From Benincasa hispida (taxonomy: Eukaryota; Streptophyta; Magnoliopsida; Cucurbitales; Cucurbitaceae), in assembly GCF_009727055.1 (NCBI RefSeq), contig NC_052353.1, positions 61,536,333 through 61,600,332 on the forward strand: a stretch of 64,000 bases of DNA. Direction: 5' to 3'. Under the pieces are notes generated by a model. That model had not been told where the DNA came from, searched no databases, and worked only from the letters and a program-made list of their open reading frames with translations. Position numbers and translations under genes: made by a program. Shown one piece after another: positions 22,952-34,507 of this stretch. Within the stretch, counting starts at the first letter, position 1. Every line of letters begins with the position of its first letter.

Positions 22952-24220
22952 TTTTTTTAGTTCAATCAAGGACTAATGATCAACTTTAAGATGATAATTG
23001 CCCTTTTTTTAATACAATAGAAATAGGGGAACCCAACCATTGACGTCCTAATACATATGTACATTAGTCGAATTATGTTCATTGTGATCGATTATTCAAC
23101 TATTTATCCACTAAATTATGTTTGGATGAAGGGTATAACTTTCTTTTCCTCCTCTCTCAACTTGATTTTATATTTCCATTCAGTCGATTCATATATAATC
23201 GTGGAAGGAGGAAGAAGATTGACTGCATGATCCATCCATTTTAAAGAAACGGATTCATGGAATCGCCCGTGATCGCTTACCTCATCTCCCCACAACTCCC
23301 ATAGACCGAGAAAAGATGCGTTTGGAATAAACCTGAGAAGATTCTGTCGACACAGAAGAAAACTGAAGTAGATGGTTAAAGAGGGAAGGCAACGACCAAT
23401 GCAAGTCAAATGGAAAGTTGTGGCCTTTGTTAATGCTCTTTTTCTTCTACAAAGAAAACGTGGCGGATCATTAATTTATGCTCCCGAGCTAATTAAGCCC
23501 CACCACAAACACCCAACAAAAAGTAGCCATCTTTTACACCACACATCACCTGTACCCCTAATAATCTCTTTGGACTGCCTAAAGAAAGTTGAATTTTGTC
23601 TAACAAACTGAGGCATAACATTTATTATTATTATTATTATTATTATTTTTTTAACAAAAAGTGATCATGGGAAAGATGCAACGGTGAAGAAGAAATCAGA
23701 TGGTATCTACAAAGATAACATAGTGTATCGCCTACAAATTCGAAACTGATTTCTCTTGTTCTCGAGTCAATTCTTTCCTATACTTCTCATAAAATCTGTT
23801 TGGATGAATGTAAAGAGAGAACTATACTTAGATGCACTCGAACTACTTTTATTTTTATGTATTCTTTAAATTATCCAATCATATATACATTTTAAATTGC
23901 ATCTATTTTAGATTAGGTTGCATACCTCTACGGTGTTGGTGCCTCTTGTCTGAAAGTGCATGAGTTACTTCTGGATAGATCGGTCGACCTTCCGGCGTGA
24001 TGTTGGGTCACCCTCGTTGGGTCAGTATCCTTGGAGGCATTGCCAGGCAGTAACCTACTAAAGCTAAGGTTGAGACACTGTGTCCTCTAGTGATTGAGAC
24101 GTGTGGCAAGCCCTCATTCTACCCCATAACAGGTACAAACTGATATATATGCAACCAGTTCAGAAATCAGGGTTATCAACAAAATAAACAGAAGCAGCAA
24201 TTATTCATTTTGAACGACTG
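22952..24220. other. Intergenic DNA, no gene recognised
   Basis: Contains an (ATT)n microsatellite at about 23622-23646 and a G+C-richer patch at 23930-24120. Open frames at 23116-23611 match no family I know. Confidence 0.55.
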
Positions 24221-24225
24221 CAGTG
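24221..24225. repeat. Target-site duplication, left (CAGTG)
   Basis: CAGTG immediately precedes the 5' LTR and recurs at 28026-28030 immediately after the 3' LTR. Confidence 0.9.
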
Positions 24226-24714
24226 TGTAACGGTCATGCTTGTCCAGGGCCTGTTGCCCATGGCCGCATGCCCAATCCAACCCCCTTCTAGCATATTTTC
24301 ATGTCCTGTATTGTATTAGTTTAGTTAGCTTGCCTTTCTTTACATTTTCATTGTAAGTGACCACTCGCCCTTTTGCATATGCAAGGGCGCCAGTTGGCTT
24401 TTTGTTCAGAATGCACTATATGGGGATAAGACTAACCATCATTTCCTCATACCCGGAGTAGTACTCTATAAAGCCGTTGTTGTTGCTTATTGCTTTCTAG
24501 TCTACTACAATCTTTCTTTCTTTATTCACACTCACAAATCTTCTTACGAAAACCTTTTCTCCAACACCGTTTTCTAAACCGTTTTCCCTAAAACGGAGGA
24601 TTGCAAGAGAGGCATGTTGCCATCGGCAGTCCGTAATCGAGTTGGCTGGCTTGTTTCGTGGAGACAAGTGCCGCACAATCGCTAAGAGAAGCTTCCGAAA
24701 GAGCGATTGTGACA
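24226..24714 (+). repeat. 5' LTR of Ty3/gypsy element
   Basis: 489 bp, TGTAACGG...TTGTGACA, bounded by TG and CA. It matches the 3' LTR at 27527-28025. The first ~340 bases are almost identical and the last ~150 contain most of the differences. Confidence 0.95.
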
Positions 24715-24716
24715 GT

Positions 24717-24728
24717 TGGTATCAGAGC
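24717..24728 (+). promoter_or_regulatory. Primer-binding site (tRNA-iMet type)
   Basis: TGGTATCAGAGC, two bases after the 5' LTR, is the standard plant retrotransposon primer-binding site complementary to the 3' end of initiator methionine tRNA. Confidence 0.95.
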
Positions 24729-24754
24729 CAGGTTGTTATGAGGGAAGATCAGTG

Positions 24755-26000
24755 ATCATGTCGGCGACGAAGAACTTGAACAAGTCCCATGTGGACAGAT
24801 TGGTAAGATAGAAGAACAAATGCTCTACCTGAGAGAGTCCCAGATAATGTTCGTTTCCTTAAGAGATACGAAGTTGCCGAGAAAGCACATGGAATTGATG
24901 CGGTGGTTGGCCGCCTAGACGGATTACCCGTCGGAATTGATGATGAGGGTAGAGACCCTCGAGACCAAAACAGTACGGTCCGGCAACTTAGACGAGGCGA
25001 TAGCTCCTCGGGTTCTGTTGCCCACATAGAGGAGCGTGTCGAAGAGCTGGACAGCTCCCAAAAAGCAATACTTCAGATGGTAACCGACCATCTGAAACTT
25101 TCGATCGGCCCCGTGATGTCGTCAGAGCCGAGATAGCGGATGTGAGTGCGAGGTGAATCCACATCCACCATGAGCGGTAGGGAACCAGCGCCCCCTGGGG
25201 CGCAGGGGCAGTAAGCCGAATAAAAATCCACAAACCACCCTTCTGTGGGGTGCGAGAAGCGAAAGCCCTGGAAAATTTTATCTTCGACCTTGAGCAATAC
25301 TTCCAGGCGACGACACAGTACTAAGAGTCGAAAGTCACAATAGCAACGATGCATCTAATGAAGATGCAAAACTGTGGTGGAGATGCACGATTTACAGAAC
25401 TACAGGAAGGACGTTGCACTATTGATACTTGGGATAGATTGAAACAAGAACTTCGTTCGCAGTTTCTTCCCTGAAAATGTTGAGATCTTGGCTCGACGAA
25501 AACTCAGAGAGCTAAAGCAAACAAGTAACATCAGGGACTACGTAAAACAGTTTGCAGGACTCATGTTGGACATACGAGATATGTCCGAAAAAGACAAGGT
25601 CTTTTGCTTTGTGGAGGGGCTGAAACCGTGGGCAAAAAGCAAAGCTATATGAACAGAGAGTAACAGAATCTCCCCTCTGCCTATGGCGGCAGCTGAACGA
25701 CTATACGATCTTAGCACTGACTCACAAGATGTGAGGAAGCAAATCAACTTCCTCAAATGAGGAAAACAGAAACAGCCGTTCCAGCCCTCCCAGGCCTGGG
25801 GAGGAGACAAGAACAGGGGGGGGACTGTAAATCATCCCAACCGAGATCAGGAAACAACTGGCGGGGGCCGCCACAACAGCATAACAATTACAATCGCCCC
25901 CTGTCTTGTTTCATATGTAGAGGGCCACACAGGGCGCGTGAATGTCCAAATCAAACCGCGTTTAGTGCTTTTCAAGCCACATTAGCCTCTACCTCCGGAA
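24755..26000 (+). pseudogene. Ty3/gypsy gag, frameshifted
   Basis: Capsid-like sequence in shifting frames: a coiled-coil-like segment with EERVEELDSSQKAILQMV at 25030-25080, then DTWDRLKQELRSQFLPENV, RRKLRELKQTSNIRDYVKQF and VFCFVEGLKPWAK at 25420-25640. A CCHC zinc knuckle follows at 25906-25948 (CFICRGPHRARECP). Stops at about 25130 and 25650 and at least two frameshifts separate the parts, so no Gag can be made. Confidence 0.85.
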
Positions 26001-26760
26001 ACGAGGCCGAACTAGAGGAGACGGTAACCGAGCCAGCGGCAGAAATTGAGAATCCCAGGATGGGGGCATTGAAATTTCTGTCTGCACTCCAGAAGAATAT
26101 GGGAAAGGCGACGGAGCCACTAGAAGAAGGTCTCATGTATGTGGACGCTTGGGTCAACCAAAGATCGGCCAAAACCACTATGGTTGACTCTGGGGCTACC
26201 CATAACTTCATGGCGGAAACGGAAGCTCGCCGCCTGAACTTGAATTGGGAAAGAGATGCAGGAAAGATGAAAGCTGTGAATTCCGCAGCCCTAATTTCGG
26301 GGATAGCGAAAAGAACTCCGGTAAAGTTAGGAGACTGGAAGGGCCTCGTCGACTTCGTGATTGTCAAGATGGATGATTTTGATGTGGTACTGGGGATGGA
26401 ATTCCTACTTGAACATAAAGTCATACCAGTGCCCCTCGCCAAATGCTTAGTCATTACCGGATCTACACCGACCGTAGTCCAAGCAAGTATCAAGCGGCCA
26501 AATGGAGTGAGAATGATCTCAGCCCTCCAATTGAAGAGGGGCCCGGCCCACGACGAACCCACGTTCATGACCATCCCAGTAGAATCGGTTGAGTCCACTG
26601 AGGAGGAGATCCCCCAAGACGACCTATTTGTCTTGGAAGAGTATCGAGACGTCAGGCCGAGAAGCTTGCCCAAGTCCCTACCCCCACGAAGGGGGATTGA
26701 CCATGAGGTCGAGTTGTTGCCAGGGGCAAAGCCGCCTGCCAGGAAGGTATATCAGATGGC
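26001..26760 (+). pseudogene. Ty3/gypsy protease and RT leader
   Basis: Part of a 354-codon frame (25757-26821) continuous with the zinc knuckle. The retropepsin active site VDSGATHNFM is at about 26181-26210, and the flap/hydrophobic block VVLGMEFLL at 26385-26410. The RT leader DHEVELLPGAKPPARKVYQMA runs to about 26760. A frameshift (PPEL expected, RPNWLG found) comes just before the RT, which is absent. Confidence 0.85.
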
Positions 26761-26769
26761 CCGCCCGAA

Positions 26770-27526
26770 TTGGCTGGGCGTCGAAAACAGTCAACGAGTT
26801 GTTAGTGTAGACTCAGCTTAGCTTCGATATCCAGCAGAGTTCCGCGGTCGGAAGGGCGACCCTCGAAGTGTGCGACAGACAGCCACTCAGGCCACACTTG
26901 GTGGACCACCCTTATGCAGGCAAGAGTCCTCAGACACATAACTTCACTAAAGAGTGGAGCAAAACCCCTGAGATAGCTCGCGCCTACCTAGAAAGAGCAT
27001 CAAGGAGAGTGAAGAAATGGGCTGGTAAGAAGCAGAGGGCCCTTGAGTTTCAAGCTGGGGACAAGGTCCTGATCAAGCTACGACCGGGACAGTTTCAGTT
27101 CCGAGGCCAGAGAGACCAACGGCTAGTAAGGAATACGAAGGTCCAGTGGAGGTAATTGAGAAGGTCGGGAGAACCTCATATAGGGTTCAGTTACCCTCAT
27201 GGATGAAGATTCATTCGGTCATCGGTGTGAACCCCTGAAGCCCTATCATCCCGAACCCGAGGATGGACAGCGGAACATGCTAAGGCGCCCATCAGTCACG
27301 ATGAAGAGTTTGCTGAGAAAGAAGTTGCACAAATCTTGGGTAAACGTACGCGCCGCAGTGGAAGACCCAGACGAGAACTGACAGAGTTCTTGGTGAAATG
27401 GAAGGATCTCCCCGATGAAGAGATCAGTTGGGAGCGGGCCGAAGACTTGAAGAATGCGGCTCCGGCCATCGCAGGTTTTGAACAAGGTCGGTTGACGGGG
27501 ACGTCAACCAATTAAGTGGGGGAGAA
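26770..27526 (+). pseudogene. Ty3/gypsy integrase C-terminus and chromodomain
   Basis: After an internal deletion the sequence resumes in the C-terminal part of integrase: HPYAGKSPQTHNFTKEW, ARAYLERASRRVKKWAGKK, FQAGDKVLIKLRPGQ (26890-27090). The GPVEVIEKVGRTSYRVQLP region follows, then a chromodomain-like tail (EFLVKWKDLPDEEISWERAEDL, 27380-27445). The RT, RNase H and the integrase zinc-finger/DDE core are missing. The chromodomain places it among plant chromoviruses. A polypurine tract (AAGTGGGGGAGAA, about 27514-27526) precedes the 3' LTR. Confidence 0.85.
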
Positions 27527-28025
27527 TGTAACGGTCATGCTTGTCCAGGGCCTGTTGCCCATGGCCGCATGCCCAATCCAACCCCCTTCTAGCATATTTT
27601 CATGTCCTGTATTGTATTAGTTTAGTTAGCTTGCTTTCTTTACATTTTCATTGTAAGTGACCACTCGCCCTTTTGCATATGCAAGGGCGCCAGTTGGCTT
27701 TTTGTTCAGAATGCACTATATGGGGATAAGACTAACCATCATTTCCTCATACCCGGAGTAGTACTCTATAAAGCCGTTGTTGTTGCTTATTGCTTTCTAG
27801 TCTACTACAATCTTTCTTTCTTTATTCACACTCACAAATCTTCTTACGAAAACCTTTTCTCCAAACCCGTTTTCTAAAACCGTTTTCCCTAAAACGGGGG
27901 TGGAGGTTGCAAGAGGCACTCGGTGTGCCATCGACAGTCCGTAATCGAGTTGGCTGGCTTGTTCGTGAGCGGGAACAAGTGCCGCACAATCGCTAAGAGA
28001 AGCTTCCGAAAGAGCGATTGTGACA
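27527..28025 (+). repeat. 3' LTR of Ty3/gypsy element
   Basis: 499 bp with TG...CA ends, paired with 24226-24714, and followed by the CAGTG target duplication at 28026-28030. The whole insertion is 3.8 kb, far shorter than a complete chromovirus, because most of pol has been deleted. Confidence 0.95.
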
Positions 28026-28305
28026 CAGTGCACACCACTACTATACATTTACTATACATGGTTCAAAATCAAATTAATCCAGGTCGTCTTGTAAGCTAAG
28101 TAATATGATGAACATTTCAGCTTGGCTGCTCAGAATCCCCAGTTACCAATTCCATGGCTTTGCTTTCACCATTTGTTTGTTATCTAATTGAGTCCTTTCC
28201 GTAAAAAGCTTCTATTTTACTTGGAGTTGGGTGTGGATCCACGTAAATTGCCGATTCCAAAAGTTCCCTTGCACTGCCCAATCAATTCTGCGCGTATTCC
28301 TTCTC

Positions 28306-30934
28306 ATGGCTGTCCTTAGTCCTCCCAAACTCCTAATTTCATCTTCTCTTCTCCAGTTCCAGCAGCTCCATTACCCAATTCCCTTCAATTTTCAGCAAAA
28401 AAACCCTAATGGTATCAATAAACATTTCTATTTAGAACGCCATCAGCGTCTCCTTCCTCTGTCTAGAGCTCTTAGCGAATGGCAAGATTATGAAGAGGCA
28501 GTGAAGCGCAAGGATCTCGCTGAAGCTCTTAGGTTTCTCGAATCCTTTGACAGAGACAGCGCAATCGAACCCATTAATGATTCCGCACCTGCTGGTTCAG
28601 CTCCGTCTGCTCTTGCGAATCCGCGGTTGTCTGGCTGGGAGAGGGACTGGGAGGTACTAGACACTTGTTTGAATGCGGATGATATGAAGCTTGTTGCCGA
28701 TGCTTATGGGTTTCTCAGGGATAGAGGATTTTTGCCCAATTTTGGAAAATTCAGGAATATTGGTACACCCCTTTCGTAGTCTCCACCATGTGAATTTATT
28801 TCATTAGTGTTGAAGGTTTTTAGCCTTTTTGTTGTTGTTGTTTTTGTTGTTGATGATATCAAATTGGGAAATTCTAGTTTACGTTTAGAAATTAGTTCCC
28901 ATCTGTCAACTTTGAAGTTCGTGAAGATGGTGCTGGTGAAGATTGCTAGCAGCATGAAACAACTTTCCCTTTCGGCTTCCACCAATCTCTTTTATATCTA
29001 CATGTCGTATTGCAGGGGCTTTAATTTATTGTTGATTTTTAGTGCCCATTTTACCTGATGATTTGTGTATGTCGAGTTTCCTTGAGGCTCTAAATTTTTG
29101 TGAAGTTATGGCCTAATATAATTTGTCAACGTCTAAAAATTATCAACAACGAGGGATGTCAAATTTATTGATGTTCCTTTATCCACCAGTTCTATACTTC
29201 TTATTGGAGCATAGCTCATACTGATGAACCAACCATGCCTGCAGTTTTGGAGGGTCGACGAGATGTCACCCCATCTGTGTTGGAGTCTACAACTGGATTA
29301 GAAGGTGATTTGATAAATCTCGGCTTTCAGATAGATTTATTATTCATATTCCACTTACCACTTACTTTTCTCTTCCTGGCTTCTTGTGTTATTCCAGTGT
29401 CCAAGTTGTCTCCAAAGAAATGGGGTGTTTCAGGCAGCTCTCGTTACGCTTTGATTGCTTTTCTTGGTGGAACATCATTTCTGCTCTCGCAGGACATAGA
29501 TATTAGGCCAAACCTTTTGGCACTGCTGGGGCTAGCATTTTTGGATTCTATCCTTCTTGGTGGTACTTGTCTAGCACAAATCTCAAGCTATTGGCCACCA
29601 TATAGGCGTCGAATCCTTGTACATGAAGCTGGACATCTACTGACTGGTATGCTCTACTAATATTGGAGCTTGTCAAACCCTGTGGTAATATCTACCAATT
29701 ATTCACGGGCGGGCTATTTACTTGGAATGGTAGTTCATGCAATTATGTGAGCACAGCTGCTGAATGTTGATAAAAGTTCCTATACTCTATTACAGCTTAC
29801 CTCATGGGCTGCCCGATTCGTGGAGTGATTTTGGATCCAATTGTTGCTATGCAAATGGGGATACAAGGACAGGTAAACAATCCTTTCATATGCATTTTAA
29901 ACTAAGGTCTTGAAATGATGGTAATTGACAATGATTTCAATATGAGGTACCCTTGTGGGTTATGCATCAAGCAGGTGGCTTTGTAACTAAACGAAACAAG
30001 TATAATAAAATTAACTCAATAAGATAAACTCAATGATACATCATATGAAGTTGTCGCTGTGATAGAATGGATAAGCAATAGGTTAGAGAGTAGTGGTGGA
30101 CTTGGATGGCTAAATTTGAAATCTTTGATTCTGTATTGATGAGTCTTTTTATTCTGAATTTAATAGGCAGGTACGCAGTTTTGGGATGAAAAAATGGCAA
30201 GCAGCCTTGCTGAAGGACGTTTGGATGGTACTTCCTTTGACAGGTGATCATGATAAAAGGTTGCCTCTTTTGAAAAGGATCCACTCTATTTTTCTATTAT
30301 TCTTCCTGTTATAGTACTGTACTAGAAATCCAAAAAAGAGCTAAAGTAGCAAGATATATATTGATTGCATTCAGCTGCTGAGCCTTTTAAGGCTTCAAAA
30401 GGTTGCGATCTACGAAATAATGAAAGACATAGGACAATTCTTAGCAATGTTTTCTGATTTTAGTGATCATGTGACTGGACTCGATTTTATGCCTGAAACT
30501 CTGTATATGATAACTAACTTGGCGATGCCCTGGGTCATGACTGTGGTCAGGTACTGCATGGTCCTTTTTGCAGGTATTGCAGCTGAAGCTCTTGTTTACG
30601 GTGAAGCAGAGGGTGGAGAGAATGATGAAAATTTGTTTAGAAGTATTTGCATTCTTTTGCAACCCCCATTATCTGTTGCACAGGTTCTCATTCTAATGCG
30701 CTTGAGTGGTACATTCTTCCAATGTACACAAGTATATTTACCACTTCTCTGACTTCTGCTGGTGTTTTCATTTTATAGATGTCAAATCAAGCAAGATGGG
30801 CCGTTCTACAATCTTACAATCTGCTGAAGTGGCACAAACATGCACACCAAACAGCTGTCAAAGCTTTGGAAAGTGGAAGCAGTCTCAGTGTTGTAATTAG
30901 GAGAATTGAGGATGCATTGTCGACAAATAGATGA
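28306..30934 (+). CDS. Plastid M41/FtsH-like membrane protein, AAA-less
   Basis: Seven exons: 28306-28762, 29245-29304, 29398-29646, 29796-29872, 30167-30243, 30551-30683, 30779-30934. All have GT-AG junctions with matching phases and give 402 aa. The N-terminus (MAVLSPPKLLISSSLL) looks like a chloroplast transit peptide. Residues ~172-245 carry two hydrophobic helices (ALIAFLGGTSFLLS; LLALLGLAFLDSILL). VHEAGH follows, a HExxH zinc site at residues 248-252, then MGCPIRGVILDP and GIAAEALVYGEAEGGENDEN. This is the plant family related to the FtsH peptidase domain but lacking the ATPase, including Arabidopsis VIRESCENT3-type and stress-regulated proteins. I cannot say which paralogue this is. 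An in-frame ATG at 28231 would add 25 residues; 28306 fits a transit peptide better. A role in thylakoid protein turnover is inferred. Confidence 0.9.
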
Positions 30935-32115
30935 AGCATGAAAATACAACCCTACATATTTGTTTCATTCCTCTTCTTAAACTCCTTGCAGGTAACGTCT
31001 TTGTGAGATAGTCAGCTTCTTAAACTCCTTGCAGTTTTAGTTTTCTTTTCTTCCTTTTCCTTGCTTTTAAGTTGATTAAAGTTGATCTGGACTTTATCAG
31101 GATGCAGAAGATAGCGGTCTTATACATTTATTAATGGTCTGATATATCAATTCGAGGGCCAGTCTTTTCCTTTGGCCACTTCGGCTGCCTGCTATTAGGA
31201 TAGTTCTTTGGAGGATATGTGTGTGTTGGTGCCCATGTTTTGAACCTTAGGAAAAAGTTGACACTGGAAAGCGGGATGTACAGCATTAAAGAATAGAAGA
31301 ATGAGACTTGGCTCAGCTGAACCTTTTGTTTTGAGATGGTTGGCCTGAACCTACACTTCTCAAGTAGTTTCAAATGGACACAATTGCCTAGATGTTCCTG
31401 CCTGCTCTCTCTCACGAATGCTCGCACACACACAATTCATGAGACTGACCTTTCCCGTCGGTTCTCTATGCCATGTCCTGAACTTTTGATAATTTTGAAT
31501 AAAACACATAATTTCTACTGTTTACAAGTCTCTGATTTGCCTTGGCTGTGTGTTTCAATTTGCACTTTTGCTATGCGGATCAGTATGCCTTGTTTGTTTC
31601 AGAATGGACAGTTCCTTGCTTGTGAATGAAAGGCCATCTCGAATTATTTGTAGGGATGGCCATCTTAAAGCAGCATATTTCATCCACTTTCTTTCAGGCA
31701 TTGGCTTAGACCATTATTAAGCTCCATCAAACTGATGAAACCCATGTTCTCATCTGGATCTAAACTATTGTCCAAATGCTTCTATAAATGCATTTCCATG
31801 GTTTTCTCTGTGCAGGAGGGACCCATCTAAGTTTTAACCTCATGTTGCAGCATAAGCAGGATTGACTAAGTCGATGGATTTGTTATCTAGGGAACACCAA
31901 ATCCTTTTAGACGATGGACTTCTACAAGAGGCAATTTCTTGAAATACTGACCCTCCATGTATAACATGGGGGGCAATGGATTAGGTACTAAAGCTTAAGA
32001 TTGAATTAGTTGACCTAAACTTTAATCAGGGTGAACGAGCTATATGTTGATCAATTGGCTACTTCATTATAAATACATCAATGTGCTTTTTCTTAAGAAG
32101 TTGGTCTTTCAATGC
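30935..32115. other. Intergenic / 3' flank, no gene recognised
   Basis: It contains a TCTTAAACTCCTTGCAG repeat (about 30976 and 31018), probably within the 3' UTR of the upstream gene, then unremarkable sequence up to the dirigent gene. Confidence 0.5.
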
Positions 32116-32664
32116 ATGATGAAGAATAGAATTATATTCTGTGCTGCAATCTGCTTGGCCTTCTTAGCTGTTATTCTCCTGGCCTTGCTCTCGCCGGTAT
32201 CCCACAGAAAGCAGGCCAAGCACGACAGAAAGCCACCATGGGCAGACCTGTCCCTCTACATCCAACGGCCACATTCTAAAGAAAATGCCAGATCTAACAA
32301 AATGAAGCCTGTAACAGAACCAGATTCTGGGATTTTTGTCTTCCGCCGAACGCTCACAAAGGGACCTGAGAACACTTCCCAGATTGTCGGAAACGCGCAA
32401 GGTTTCATCATTCCTAACGAACAATTTGCTCGTTCATCGTTCAATATCATCTATCTGAGTTTTGACACACCAGAATATTCGGGCAGCTTGGGTGTCCATG
32501 CCAAACGTATCGGGCATGAGAATAGAGAAGAAATGACAGTAGTTGGGGGGACAGGTTCTTTTGCTTTTGCACAAGGGATAGCTATTTTTCTTCAGACAGA
32601 GAAGCAGACATCTATTACAGATACATCTTATCATTTAAAGCTTCAACTTCAATTCCCCAAATGA
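32116..32664 (+). CDS. Dirigent-domain protein
   Basis: Intronless frame of 182 aa starting MMKNRIIF, as usual for dirigent genes. An upstream in-frame ATG at 32044 is possible but less likely. Residues ~6-25 form a hydrophobic signal peptide or anchor (AAICLAFLAVILLALL), then a basic segment. The dirigent domain fills ~42-182: WADLSLYIQRP, the SQIVGNAQGF strand, GSLGVHAKRI, EEMTVVGGTGSFAFAQGIA and the final YHLKLQLQFP. The E-VVGGTG-F-A-G block is the family signature. Dirigent proteins act in the apoplast, steering stereoselective coupling of phenoxy radicals into lignans, or lignin deposition. This divergent subfamily's substrate is unknown. Confidence 0.88.
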   Translation: MMKNRIIFCAAICLAFLAVILLALLSPVSHRKQAKHDRKPPWADLSLYIQRPHSKENARSNKMKPVTEPDSGIFVFRRTLTKGPENTSQIVGNAQGFIIPNEQFARSSFNIIYLSFDTPEYSGSLGVHAKRIGHENREEMTVVGGTGSFAFAQGIAIFLQTEKQTSITDTSYHLKLQLQFPK

Positions 32665-32713
32665 TAATGATAATGCAAAGTAATCCCACATGCTTCTTTC
32701 TTTGATGATATGT

Positions 32714-32719
32714 AATAAA
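32714..32719 (+). promoter_or_regulatory. Candidate polyadenylation signal
   Basis: AATAAA lies 50 bases after the dirigent stop codon, a plausible near-upstream element for 3' end formation. Confidence 0.45.
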
Positions 32720-34014
32720 GCACAATTTTGTGTACCACTGAGGAAGCATCCTCAGCATTCCAGTTGTAAAAACTACCTGAGTAAGATATACATTATTGTT
32801 GGAATAAAGACTAATGGACTTGAGATGTCATTGATCTTTTTAGCTTCTTGTTGAAAACTGCTTTCAGTTATACCATGAAATTACTGATTTCCCAATTCAT
32901 TTCTTTTTAATTGGAATGTTGATTTGGCAAAATATTCTATCTTTTAAGTTTCTTATTCTTTCAAGCTTCCTTTTCTTTTCTTGAATGAATCTATTGTAAG
33001 TTCTACATTTGAGAAAAAATCTGGAACCAGATTTTTTACTAACGAAAAATTTTAGGTCCCGCCTGGTAATCATTTGATTTTTGGTTTTTGTTTTTGAAAA
33101 TTAATTATATTTCATCCATATTTCTTATAATGATTTGCATCTTTAAGTATAATAGTTAAATTTTTATCCAAATTCTGAAAACAAAAACAATTTTTTTAAA
33201 GTTACTTTTTCTAGTTTTCAAAATTTAGCTTAGTTTTTTAAATCAAGGGTGAAAAGTAATAACAAAAGAAGAAATTTTGAGATAAAAGTAGTGTCTATAG
33301 ATTTAATTTTAAAAAATAAAAACAAAAAATAAAATGATTACCAAACGGGACCATAACTTTCAACCTTTAGAAATGTAGTAGATGTCAATTATTGATGAGT
33401 TATGCTCACTTTAGTAAAAAAAAAAATATATTAAATTATGAACTGTAAACATTAACTTGTGAACAATCTTTATGATATTTTTTTAGATGTAAGTGATATA
33501 CCGGAACTTTTTGTTTTTGCCACTTAATAAATTTGGAATCTATAGTTATAAATCTACTAATGTTGCCGTCAAAGTTCACCTAATTTACTAGAAGTAGAAT
33601 ACTTCTATTCCAATCGGGCAAAATTAAACTAGTTTATTGTCTACCAAAACCTTGGTGAAAACTTGACCTCTTCATACAAATTATTCCAACGTGACTGTCT
33701 CCTAATAATCATTGGATATAGATTAAAAGAATCTACGTTACTTTTCTCTCCTGTATTAAGTTGTATAGAAATTGTCGGTCATGTTGTGATAGCTTCACCG
33801 TGATTATACCAATCTTGGCCCTAGGATTCAAGCTCATGGCAATGGCTCGTTCTGAACGCAAGTGTGCATATGGTGGGCTTTATGTGAAGCAGTTGGGTTG
33901 GGTGTAGCAACGTGCATTAGTTGTTGAGAACAGAACCATTCCAAAGGAGAAAAGGGAATAGAGTGTATATATATTTTAATCAGGAGTATTTCTGTATTTG
34001 CTTTTCTTAGAAGC

Positions 34015-34015
<1 letters not shown>
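32720..34015. other. Intergenic DNA with a MITE-like element
   Basis: No gene is recognised. It contains the inverted-repeat element at 33055-33352 and then unique-looking A+T-rich sequence. Confidence 0.5.
33055..33352. mobile_element. MITE-like inverted-repeat element
   Basis: About 298 bp with terminal inverted repeats of about 28 bp: GGTCCCGCCTGGTAATCATT at the left and AATGATTACCAAACGGGACC at the right, with one or two mismatches. The interior is A+T-rich and non-coding. Size and ends suit a hAT-type MITE, but no clear 8-bp target duplication is visible. Confidence 0.75.
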
Positions 34016-34047
<32 letters not shown>

Positions 34048-34068
34048 AAAAAATTTTTTTTTTTTTTT
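34016..34068. repeat. Poly(A)/poly(T) fold-back tract
   Basis: About 30 A, a single T, 7 A and then 15 T, able to fold into an A:T hairpin. It lies about 440 bp upstream of the SPIKE1 start codon. Confidence 0.9.
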
Positions 34069-34507
34069 CTAAAAGAAACGAAGTCAATAATAAATAAATA
34101 AAAACCAAGACCCAAAAACCGAGGGTCCGAATTCATTATTAAACGATTAATTAGGCCCCCGAGATTCGGTGTCTTGCTGTATTTCGGACGCCTTACCCTT
34201 CACTTTCACTCCCACTCCGACTGTACTGTTAGTCTGTACCGCACTTGTCTCTTTTCCTCTGCAATGGCTTAGAGCTTCTCCTCTGCTGGCGCCTCTCTGT
34301 TTCTTTTACGCCTTCTTCGTTTCTCTCTCTTTCCTATTCACTACAGATCTACCAACTACGCCATTGTTGTTTCTTCCTGAGGTCCGTTACCTGTATCCAC
34401 TTCCCGAATACCAAATTTGAAAGGGACTTCTCAACTTCATCTTCATTTTCTTCTTATCTTTACCTCTGCACCTGCTAACCTTCTCCCAAAACCCTAGATC
34501 TACCACA

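Noticed and set aside
25972..26673. Minus-strand open frame of 233 codons
   Set aside because: It is the antisense shadow of the gypsy protease frame, which carries the real motifs on the plus strand.
28231..28305. Upstream ATG extending the HEAGH protein by 25 residues
   Set aside because: The extension is not transit-peptide-like, whereas the ATG at 28306 gives a typical plastid leader. Kept only as an alternative start.
34169..34478. Two overlapping open frames just upstream of SPIKE1
   Set aside because: They lie in the expected promoter/5' UTR, show low-complexity Ser/Leu/Phe content and no homology; at most an upstream open frame.
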